Of a stretch of 64,000 bases of DNA, positions 12,601 through 22,079 are shown piece by piece. Position numbers and translations under genes: made by a program. This stretch comes from Nemophila menziesii (taxonomy: Eukaryota; Streptophyta; Magnoliopsida; Boraginales; Hydrophyllaceae). The notes below the pieces were generated by a model. The model had not been told where the DNA came from. It did no database searches and saw only the letters and a list, made by a program, of their open reading frames with translations. The stretch is from the NCBI GenBank assembly GCA_029959085.1, contig JARWIR010000005.1, positions 1,676,501 through 1,740,500 of the forward strand, written 5' to 3'. Position 1 is the first letter of the stretch. Every line of letters begins with the position of its first letter.

Positions 12601-12900
12601 CCAACTCCCCAAAAATATCTACAGAAAAACCACAGACCACAAGTAATGAAATTCCTATCCAACATGAAATTTCATTCTTGTGTGACACATCTTTTAAAGA
12701 AAAATGGGAAGCAACTGAAATTGGGATCTCGTGGAAATAGACAACTCCACGTGTGAACACAAGTGACATTCAACAACGGTCTCCTGCAATTCAGCGATAG
12801 AGGTAAGGCAAAGGCATTTCGAATTGCGACAGAACTATGCTCTGAAAACAAAGATATATCGAAGAGGTGTGTAATATGACGCACAAATGACCTATATATA
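9601..12900 (+). pseudogene. Degenerate L1-type LINE with ORF1 and RT remnants
   Basis: The ORF1 part (9601 to about 10110) has a CCHC zinc knuckle, CFDCGKLGH-x-stop-EDC, preceded by DUF4283-like sequence. From about 10850 ORF2 is readable. SHLLFSDKSLVFLSLDGL corresponds to the RT active-site region, with the FADD motif degenerated to FSDK, so a catalytic Asp is lost. 'DLGKYLGIP' lies at about 11275, and a zf-RVT remnant at 12010-12330 contains a Cys pair and WPFTKSGVYS. An RNase H start (ISFLCDTSFKEKWEATEIGIS) lies at about 12670-12728. Multiple stops and frameshifts occur. The stretch 10110-10840 resembles neither ORF and may be an insertion. Whether ORF1 and ORF2 derive from one insertion is inferred from order and orientation. 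Confidence 0.7.
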
Positions 12901-14059
12901 TAGATAATGAAGTCCCAACAATCATATTTCTGTTGTGATCATATCAACTGAAAGTGGGTTACCGGTTTGGGAAGATCGGCTACCCGATTGTGTTTTCCAA
13001 CGACTCTTTCCCATGTGACAGGTGTTGATCAATGGTAAGAAAATTGAGGTAGCATTTGAAATGACATCGTATTTTTTGATATCGGGTTACCATATTTTGT
13101 TTGAAATTAGGTACCCGTTTGTCATTGGGATTACGTTATTGAGGCATGGGGTAGCAGGTGCCCAGTTTGCATTTTGTCTAAGTATGAATTTTTATATATT
13201 TTGCTACGATACTTGAATGGGCAAACTTTATTCATATGAAATGGTTAATATGAAATTATAAGAAGTTTGTTAGTTCATGCTAAGATCAAATTCAAAATAT
13301 ACAAGAAATATGACAAAAAAAAGTGCAAGAATTAAAATGACAAAGATGTACATATAAGTAAATTATGTGAAGCTTGAATAAAAAGTGTTTAAAAAGTGTG
13401 TGTGGGCAAGTTTGTTGTTGAAATATTTTAATGATTATTAACACACAATAATTTATGATCTGGAGAAGTTTAACTTAAATAAGTACCTAGAGAGTTAAAT
13501 AGTGTATGAAATATGGAAGATATGTTTGATGCTATAAATGCATACCTAAAAAGACACAAGATATAATATAAGATGAGAGCAAGTAATCACTTAATTAACA
13601 ACTAATATTCTAAACAGTTGTCACGTTAAACAACCTAGAAGGGGGCTATATGCCAACATGGTCATACAACTTGAAATAAACATACTAATATGACTGATAT
13701 TTCTTGTATTTTCAAGAACTAACTCATTGATAGTGTAAGAAACTCTTTTGTAATGAGAAGTCCCAAAGAAGTCGAAGCAATGGGATAACGTAGGCTTACA
13801 AAGTGGTGGAGCATTATACTACTAGCTCGGTTATGCTTGAGAATGATTGCATAAATATGATGAACCTTTCCTTAACTCAAACATAAGAACCAAGGAAAAT
13901 TTGTAATATTTTCCATTGCACTATTGTTGGGAAGGTTATTTTTCTTAGTTAGGAGAAAGAAAAATACTGTGACGAATTAAATTGCTAAACATATGATATA
14001 TGGTTTTCTAGTTTAGTTTATCGTTGACTTATCCGTTCACCAATTATCACACTTACTAA
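12901..14059. other. AT-rich intergenic stretch, nothing recognised
   Basis: No coherent coding sequence, RNA gene or clear repeat was seen. The short open frame at 13022-13216 shows no recognisable motif. Confidence 0.5.
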
Positions 14060-14267
14060 AGTGGTGTTTGTTTGCCTTTAATGAGAACAATAAGATATTT
14101 TGTTTTTCTTGACCAGTTCAGATCTGAATGACTCTTAACTAGTCCGTTTCATTAAGATTTCTAGTTAAGTCTAATTTATTCAGACATTGCCTCTTAATAG
14201 AATAAGTTTTATTCAACCGTTTATTCAACATCTGATATATATTGTTTAAAAGAAACAAACGACACCT
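14060..14267. mobile_element. MITE, Harbinger-like, TAA-flanked
   Basis: The left end AGTGGTGTTTGTTTGCCTTT and the complement of the right end, AGGTGTCGTTTGTTTCTTTT, are imperfect inverted repeats. TAA flanks both ends (14057-14059, 14268-14270). It shares internal phrases such as CAGATCTGAATG-CTCTTAACT with the cluster at 61466-61950, so they are one family. The superfamily is inferred only from the 3-bp flank. Confidence 0.6.
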
Positions 14268-14789
14268 TAAAAGTTATTTTTTAATACATTCGCGAGCCAC
14301 TTTGGACTCGCCAATGTATTAAAAAAAACTCTTAGTAAGTATTTCGACTAAAAAAATGGATATATGTAAGTAAGTTTTTGTTAATATTGCACTTCCATAA
14401 TTATATTTTAGAATTTAAAATCTATAATTGCTCTAGTGATTAAATAGTCATGTCATGATCAATGGATTTTATGATCGAATCTTATCTATGGCAAAATATT
14501 CAGAGTACAAGTAGTCTTTTTTTCATATATATATATATTAAAAAAATGGAATTTAACCTTGCCTAATTTTTTTTTTGGTTAATGCTCAGTAAACCCTTAC
14601 AGTCTTGTCCACTATCTCATATAAGACACTGTCTTTTTCAAAAATTAATTTAAATTCTGGGAAATTTCCCATAGCTCAAAATTTGAGTTATGAGAAGTTT
14701 CTCATAACTCAAAATTTAAGTCCTAAGAAACTTCACATAACTCAAACTGCTTTTTTTATGAAAAAAAAGAACAAAATGTATAGTATATT
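14268..14789. other. Intergenic stretch with short repeated phrase
   Basis: AT-rich. The phrase CATAACTCAAAATTT and its complement recur between about 14650 and 14755, giving weak local hairpins just before the next LINE. No gene was recognised. Confidence 0.4.
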
Positions 14790-17700
14790 TTATAGGCAGA
14801 AAATAACAATTATGGCTTGGGTAGCAGTTGTACCTGCCATTAGGCCAGATCGCTGCCCCTTGATTCTACATCATGATAAAACAGATAAGAAAAATAAAAG
14901 AAGATTTTATTTTGAAAGTTTTTGGACAACAGAAACTGATTGTTTAAACATTATTAAAAAAGTTTGGAAAGATTATAGCTCTCTAAGGGGAAACCCTAAT
15001 GCAGTTATTAATCATAAACTTAAAAAATGCAGTCAAGCATTAAGAAATTGGAATAGGAGAAAATTTGGTAATAATAAAATCCAAATAGAAAAACTTATAA
15101 AAAAATTAGAAATCATATCTAATAATGATAAATTTAATTTTAATTGGGATGAATACAATTGTATAACCAAAGAATTAGAAGAAACTTGGAATAGAGAAGA
15201 AAGTTTCTAGAAAGAAAGATCTAGAAATATATGGCTTAAAAAAGGTGAAAAAAATACAAAATATTATCATACTTGTACCAAGGAAAAAAGAAGCAAAAAT
15301 AAGATAACTAACCTCACTAATGAAAATGGTGCATGGCTTGATAATAAAGATGAAATAATTATGGAGATTACAAAGTATTTCAATAATATTTTTACAACGG
15401 TAGGAAAAAGAGATTATAATAATACTATCAATCTTATATCTAGTAAAATTGATAAAAAATCAGCAGATAATGTAAATAAACATATCACTGAAGAAGAAGA
15501 AGTTAAAAAAGCAACATGGGAATTAGGACCTAATAAAGCACCAGGCCCTGATGGATATAATGGAATATTCTTTAGAACTTACTGGGATATAATTAAACTT
15601 GATATTATGAGAGTAATAAATAATTTTTGGAATAATAAGGGTGACTTTTCTGATTTAAATCAAACTCTTATTACACTAATCCCAAAAATTAATAAACCTA
15701 CTAATATTAAACACTATAGACCAATTAGTTGCTCTAATTTTATTTATAAGATTATTGCAAGAATATTGGTTAATAGATTACAACCTTTTATGAACTTACT
15801 AGTTGGAGAGAATCAAAGTGCATTCATTCCTAATAGAATGATACAGGAAAATACTATGATTGCACATGAGTTAATTACCCATATTAAAAGAAGAAAGAAA
15901 ACCAAAAAATATATGGTTGCTGTTAAAGCAGATATTTAAAAGGCCTATGAATATATAGAATGAGATTTTCTACAAGATCTCCTTTTTAAGATTGGTTTTA
16001 ATAAAGATTGGGTAAGGAAGATTATGATATGCATCACCTCTTTCTCCTACTCAATTTTAATTAATGGTGAGGTTCACCAAGTACAAAAACCCACCAAGGG
16101 AATAAGACAAGGGGACCCACTTTCACCCCTAAACTTTTGCCTTATTTCCCAAACTCTAAATGATCTAATTACAGAAAAAAAAAGAACTACCTTCTCAAAG
16201 GAGTCAAAATAGGAAATAACTGTCCAGCTATCACTCATTTGCTCTTTGCTGATGATAGTCTTTTCTTTCTTAATGCTGATAACATTGAAATACAATCCTT
16301 CAATGACATTATGAACAAATATAAAAATGCTACTGGTTTATGTCTTGACCTTAATAAGTGTGGGGTCATTTTTAGCCCTAACACACCAACTTTGATCCAA
16401 AATATAATGGCTAAAAGATTAAATATGAGAAGAACTAACAACCTAGGTGATTACTTAGGACTTCCAACTGAATGGAGTAGGAATAAATCAAAAGATCTAC
16501 AATTTTTAATAGATAGAATCCTACAAAAGTTTAAAAATTGGAAAACCCTTTTCCTTTCAGAAGGGGGTAAAGAAATCTTAATTAAAGCAGTCATCCAAAG
16601 TTTGCGTAACTATAAAATGTCAAACTTTATTTTTCCAGAGAACATTATTAATAAAATTCACTCTATTATTGCCCATTTTTGGTGGGGTGATAAAGGTAAA
16701 AAAAGAATACATTGTGCCAAATGGGACCTACTAACTATATCTAAATTGGAGGAGGATTAGGATTTAGGGACCTACACCTAATGAATAAAGCCCTTTTGGG
16801 AAAACATGCTTGGAACTTAATACATAAAAAATAATCTCTTCTTTATAGATTATTAAAAAGGAAATATTTCAAAAACTGTAGTTTCCTAGAAGCTAAAATT
16901 GGAAGCTCACCTTCATAGGGATGGAGAAGTATCCTCATAGGTAGAGATATCTTTAAAAATAATATAAAATGGAAACTAGGTAATGGATATGACATCAACA
17001 TATATAAACATAATTGGATTTGTAATGAGAAACAAACAATTATGCTAAAAGGGTCAAATCTTAATTGGGTTAACCAATTAATAAAGAAGATAGATCTTGG
17101 GACATTGTTTTACTTAACCAAATTTATCCTAAAGAAGTAAGTGGAAAAATAGAAAGAATGACAATCCCTAAGATGCCATGTGAAGATCAAATAAGTCTTG
17201 ATTATTGCAAAAAAGGTACATATACAGTCAAAGAAGCCTATCATAAATTAAAAGAAGATGAAACTATACTTCAATCCATTAAAGAGAAGGATGAACCTAC
17301 ATCCTCTACTACTAGGAATAAAAATCTTTGGAAATTAATTTAGAAAATGGATACCCAAACAAAAATTAGGAACTTTATGTGGAGAGCGGTTAGAAACCTA
17401 TTATCCACTGAATAAAACCATTTTAATAGGAAATGTAGTAAAACTAATATTTGTAAAATTTGTGATAATAACATTGAAACTGTTGAACATATGCTATTTA
17501 GATGTCCCTGGGCTAAAAGTGTATGGTTTATTAGTCCGCTTAATCCAAAAACTGACAATGAATCAACTGAAAAGTTGGAGCATTGGATTTTAAACCAAGT
17601 TCAAAACATTGTAAATTTTTTTAAGAATACAGATAGAATATTAGAATTTACAAGCATTATAATGTGGTATATTTGGAAAGATAGAAATAATTTTATCTAT

Positions 17701-18410
17701 AATGGTAAAAAATGTGACCATGTAAACACAATCAATAAAGCTACTTAAAGTTGGAAAGAATATTACAAAATTTCAAACCCAAATGATATAAAATTTCTAG
17801 ATTTTAACAATGAAGTTAATCATAATAATCCCTTACACCTTAATAATAATGGAAATAATATACAAAATCCAAAATTTAAGGATAAATGAAAAAACCTCCT
17901 CCAAATAAATTTAAAATTAATTTGTGATGCAGCTTTCTCTAATACAGGAGCTGCAGTTGCCTGTGTAGTAAGAAACTCTAATGGTGAATTTGTATCAGGT
18001 AATAGTTGGAAGGTTGGAGCAGATTCGGTGTTAGAGGCAGAGGCCACGGGAATTTTGAAAGCGACTGAAATGACTTCAAATTTCCCTTTTGGAAGTGTTA
18101 TGATAGAGAATGATTCAGCTACTATTATGAAGTCGCTCTCTTCTGGGCTTCCAGTGTTGAGTCATTCAATTAGAAACATTATTTGTAATATTTATTATTT
18201 TGCTGAACTATCTTCTCCCACTTATCATTTTGTTGCTAGGGGTAGAAACGGGGCAGCTGTCTGGGTTGCCAAACAGGAGCTTTTGAGCACTCTGTTTGGA
18301 AACTGGAATACGTGTATTCCTCCCCAATTAGCCGGTATTATTTGTAATGAAGCTGAACCTTCAGAGGTCGGCTAAACCTTTCTTATTATCTATATTATTA
18401 TGCATTTGAA
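14790..18410 (+). pseudogene. L1-type LINE ORF2, nearly full from end of EN to RNase H
   Basis: The best-preserved LINE in the window, mostly in a single frame. A short endonuclease tail (RPDRCPLIL) starts it. The RT follows with NKAPGPDG (about 15530), KHYRPISCSNFIYKIIARIL, NQSAFIPNRMIQEN, motif A KADI-stop-KAYE (stop at 15937), GIRQGDPLSP (about 16105) and an intact LFADDSLFF (about 16240). A frameshift near 16215 and a second near 16760 shift the thumb region. The zf-RVT reads CKICDNNIETVEHMLFRCPWA (about 17454-17515). The RNase H (about 17920-18375) reads CDAAFSNTGAAVACVV, LEAEATGILKA and MIENDSATIMKSL, then ARGRNGAAVWVAKQ. An A-rich tail lies at 18408-18420. ORF1 and most of the endonuclease are missing, as in 5'-truncated L1 copies. 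It is dead because of stops and frameshifts. Confidence 0.9.
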
Positions 18411-18926
18411 AAAAAAAAGAATTAAAACTAGCATGAAAAATTTCTTACTCATTAATCTTTTTTTTTTTTATACCAATTATATTGTGTATGGAGTAGTATA
18501 TAATATCACATGGGAAGTGACCTTTTTCTTTTTTTGCCCAAATTAAGTAAAACATCCTCTTTATCCCCTGCCTCTAGTCTTGTCTGTTCGTCCAAAAAAA
18601 AAAAAAATCCCTCCCTCTTGTCGACTTCCTTTGTCGACAACAAAAAAAAAAAGAAAAAGAAAAAAAAGATGACCTATATGGAGATTTGATTTTTTTTTTT
18701 TTAAAAACTACACGAGAGGCATGAGGTCAGGTGCACCAAGGCTGGCCTAGCCAGATTGACGACATCGGGTCTAAGGTATATTATAATTTGTACTCTTCTT
18801 CGTTTTAAATAACCTCTTTAATCCTATTTTCTTTTTTGTTGTTAACATATATAACTTTAATTTAAAAATATTTATCTCTTTAGTTTTGTATCATAATTTT
18901 GGTCGGAGATCTCTTTAGTAAAATAG
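18411..18926. other. Intergenic stretch with homopurine and poly-A runs
   Basis: Contains A-rich tracts at about 18594-18606 and 18641-18668 and a T run near 18690. No gene or element border was recognised. Confidence 0.45.
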
Positions 18927-18940
18927 AAAAAAGTCCAACC

Positions 18941-19191
18941 AACCACTGAGACTAGCTCAATGGCCAGGACCCTGTCTCTCAACTAGGAGGTACAGGGTTC
19001 GAATCCCCCCAGCCGTGTTATTTCTTGAGCCCTTAAAGGGGGAAAGCAAGGGGTGCATGGCTCGAGTCTTCTCCCTGAACATGGGTAACCTAGTTCTGAT
19101 TAAGTGGGAGTATGTGTATATTTCCTATGGGATTAGTCGTGGTGCGCGTAAGCTGGCCCGGACACCCATACATCAAAAAAAAAAAAAAAAA
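18941..19191 (+). mobile_element. tRNA-derived SINE, copy 1
   Basis: The pol III A box (ACTAGCTCAATGG, near 18951) and B box (GGTTCGAATCC, near 18997) sit at tRNA-like spacing. A conserved body and a 3' part reading GGGATTAGTCGTGGTGCGCG, AAGCTGGCCCGGACACCC and a long poly(A) follow. It is flanked by a direct duplication AAAAAAGTCCAACC (18927-18940 and 19192-19205). The copy at 31659-31911 is closely similar. It is a SINE and not a tRNA gene, as the cloverleaf is not maintained past the B box. Confidence 0.93.
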
Positions 19192-19205
19192 AAAAAAGTC
19201 CAACC

Positions 19206-20032
19206 TCAGTCTCCCCTTATAAACACCATAAAATAATGAATTATTGGAGTGATTTTAGTTAAGTCATTTAACTAAAAAAAAAAAATTCCATAAAATATCT
19301 TTCTATCCGGGAGTGAAAAATATTATAATAAAAAAAAAGAAAAATTATAACTTAACACCCCGAAGTGGTTGAAAACATATATAGCGAGAATGGTTTGAAA
19401 AAAAAAATAAGGAAGATAGCATTCGTTTTAATTGTATGTTTAATTTGGTAAGTTTGAAATAAACTTATTATCGAGGATGTCCTCCCTAACTTGGAGAGTG
19501 TAGTAAAATTATTGTTCATCTTTATTCTTCTGTGAGATATCTTCATTTTGCTTTTCTCAAAAATAATAAACTTTTGTTTATTTTCACAAAATTTATATTA
19601 TAGGTTTATATAAGAGAAAAGAATATTATTTTTTTGTCAATGCATTATTAACACTTAGTTAGAGTTATTTATTTACTGTACTTACTAAGGCAATGTTGTA
19701 TCTTATTTTTCAATACATTTATTTACTTGATATAAAAAATACTTTTTTTCAATCTATTATTATTATAAATAGGAATTATATGTTACCTTTTATTAGTTAG
19801 TCAACTTTAACAAAGTAGTAGACAGACTTGTCTTGTTAGAGTGATTCTAACAAGGTAGTTTCTATCAAATTTTTTTTTAATAAAATTATCATAATAGAAT
19901 TCTTTGAATAATTTAAGAGTAATAGTATATGTCATAATACAATATTTTGAGAGTGAATTATGAAAAAAAAAATCAAAAATCTTTAAAAAAGATTAAAAAG
20001 TAATAATTTATTATATCAATCAAAAAATCTAG
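19206..20032. other. AT-rich intergenic stretch
   Basis: No gene recognised. Only A- and T-rich low-complexity sequence. Confidence 0.5.
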
Positions 20033-20262
20033 TGCCCGTTTGGGATTGCTTTTTAAAATAATCACTTAAAGTGATTTTAGATCTATAGTAATATTTTAGA
20101 CTCTAAAAATCACTTTTAGGAAAAGCAGTAGATTAGTGATTATTGAAATAATCACTTAAAGTGATTTTAGATATCAAAATATTTTTTAATATTTTTTACA
20201 AATATTTAAATTTTAATCAAAAAGCGCTTTTAGCTCCAAAATAATCAATCCCAAACGGGCTC
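20033..20262. mobile_element. MITE with GCCCGTTTGGGATTG ends
   Basis: The left end GTGCCCGTTTGGGATTG and the complement of the right end GAGCCCGTTTGGGATTG match at 16 of 17 bases. Inside, the phrase AATAATCACTTAAAGTGATT (itself partly palindromic) occurs twice, at about 20059 and 20143. No clear target duplication was found, so the superfamily is left open. Confidence 0.75.
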
Positions 20263-20606
20263 TTATATAGATATGATTTTTTTGAATAATATATATCACC
20301 ACTCACATACTATAGTTAAATAAAACTTAAGATAGAAAGCCCAGAACTCCAATTGCGATGGAACATCACCATATAGAAGTAATATCAAAGTTGGCCAAAA
20401 ATAGCAAACAACTTACTCTAAAATATTTTCGGCCCACAACACCTAGACTGTGCTAGACATGGTACCAAAAACTCTTAAGAAAAAGAGGGAGGAGAAAACG
20501 ACCCAAAAAGATGAGAAGCCCATTCAAGAAATCCAGGTTAATTTTTTTTATTAATCTCATAAAAAATCACCAAATATTAAATTAATATTATATTAGTAGA
20601 TATAAT

Positions 20607-20704
20607 TAGGGATGTCAATGGGGCGTGGGTTTGCGGGTACCCGCCCCACCTCACTTTATAATCCATATAAAAATACTTTATAACCCGCCTCATTGACATC
20701 CCTA
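20607..20704. mobile_element. 98-bp hAT-type micro-MITE
   Basis: The ends TAGGGATGTCAATG and CATTGACATCCCTA are perfect inverted repeats. The exact 8-bp duplication GATATAAT lies on both sides (20599-20606 and 20705-20712). The interior holds only a CGGGTACCCGCC-like palindrome. Confidence 0.93.
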
Positions 20705-20747
20705 GATATAATCCATACCTTAAAATACTAATTTAACAAAATAAAAA

Positions 20748-20840
20748 TATTGGAGTATAAATCTCCTATAATTTGTTCTCCGCCTACTTATAGTCGTTCG
20801 AACTTTTAATTGAGTTGACAAGTTAATATGGTATCAGAGC
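20748..20840 (+). mobile_element. Short LTR end with tRNA-Met primer-binding site
   Basis: TGGTATCAGAGC at 20829-20840 is the classical primer-binding site complementary to the 3' end of initiator tRNA-Met. The preceding 80 bases (GGAGTATAAATCTCC ... GAGTTGACAAG) align with the bases before the same site in the minus-strand element at about 60066-60300. This suggests a small LTR of one TRIM-like family. No gag or pol and no second LTR were found nearby. Confidence 0.6.
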
Positions 20841-20984
20841 TACAGTCTAAAGTGGTTTCTCGTTATCGTCGCATTCGTTTCCGCAAGTCCTTAATCCCCA
20901 CCATTCATGGTACTCTTTTATTTTATCGTTTCAATCGCTTCCGCACAAAAAAAATTCTCTTTTCTCTTAATCCTTTTTGTAGGA

Positions 20985-21245
20985 TTCACAATCTTATTTC
21001 TTCTGTAGGAATCACAATCTTAATCCTCTCGTAGGAATCGAAATCTTATTTGTCTTGTAGGAATCGAAATCTTAATCCTCTCGTAGGATTCGTCATCTCG
21101 TCAGGCCATTCAATGGTCTCATCGGTTAGGCCATCAATGGTCTTATCTCGTTAGGTCATTCAATGGTCTCATCTCGTTAGGCCATCCAATTGTCTCATCT
21201 CGGTATCTCGTTAGGCCATCCAATGGTCTCATCTCGGTAACTCGC
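20985..21245. repeat. Two adjoining minisatellite-like arrays
   Basis: First array (about 20985-21095): units of roughly 28-30 bp around TGTAGGAATC-x-AATCTTAATC. Second array (about 21090-21245): units of about 33 bp around CTCGTTAGGCCATTCAATGG. They follow the primer-binding site directly and may be the internal part of that small retroelement. Confidence 0.7.
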
Positions 21246-21299
21246 TCACCATTCAATTTTTGATTTTCAGTTTTCATCGCTCCACCTCACCGCCATGCC

Positions 21300-21740
21300 A
21301 TGATATCAAAATTGTCACCACACTTTATACTGTAGAAATCGCCGCTAAGGCGTCACTCCCCCCTCAGCCGCTTACGCCTAGTAAGATGTTAGGTGTTTTT
21401 GCCTAACGCCTTAGTCTCCGTGGAAGTGACATCTAACCCGTCTAGGCACCGATTAATGGCAAAAAATGACCGCCTAGACGTTCTTTTAATTTTTCTTATT
21501 CTCGACATTCTTGAATTGATATTATAAGTCGAATTTTAGTATATTTATATATACTATAGTGTTTTAGATGAATTTTATATATTAAATAATTAAAATTATT
21601 GTAATTACAACGTATAATATTACTAGTACAAAATTACACAACGGGATTCAAAACCACCTAATCCCGCCTAGGCGCTAGGCCCCAGTCAACCTCCTAAGGC
21701 GCGAAACCGGATCTACAGCATAAAGCGAGACAAGTCAAGG
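21300..21740. other. GC-rich degenerate transposon-like remnant
   Basis: Clusters of GCCTAGGCG / GGCGCTAGGCC phrases lie near both ends (21330-21480 and 21655-21700) around an AT-rich centre. The inverted arrangement resembles small non-autonomous DNA elements, but no clean terminal repeat or target duplication was found. Confidence 0.35.
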
Positions 21741-21912
21741 TGTCGTGGGGCAGTTGGTCGTCAACAAGGCCATCCTATGAATAATATTCTTTGTATAGAG
21801 TTTATAGATTGTGTTTTTTTTTTTGAATAATATTCTTTGTATGTTTAGGTATTTTATATTATAACTATTTAATTTTAAAAGGAATTTATAATTCCTTGTC
21901 AACTCATAAAGG

Positions 21913-21968
21913 TAGGGTTTTTGCACTTAACACAAAAAAACGTTACTATCTCTTTTACTATATATAAA
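21913..21968 (+). promoter_or_regulatory. Putative TRM1 promoter: telo-box and TATA box
   Basis: TAGGGTTT at 21913-21920 is the complement of the telo-box AAACCCTA, common in promoters of plant translation and ribosome genes. TATATAAA at 21961-21968 lies 112 bases before the TRM1 start codon, so transcription probably starts near 21995. This is inferred from motif and spacing. Confidence 0.5.
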
Positions 21969-22079
21969 ACATAACCCCTAAATTTTCAGCTTCCACTACT
22001 CACAAATTCCTTCACAACTCTCCGATCAACCACTACCCATAACCCGCCTCCACCTCCACCACTGCATCCGCCGTATAGT

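Noticed and set aside
18941..19010. tRNA gene (A and B boxes, GGTTCGAATCC)
   Set aside because: The sequence continues into a 250-bp body with poly(A) and target duplications and recurs at 31659, so it is a SINE.
20829..20840. Full Ty1-copia retrotransposon starting here
   Set aside because: Only a primer-binding site and a short LTR-like stretch are present. No gag, pol, polypurine tract or 3' LTR follows.
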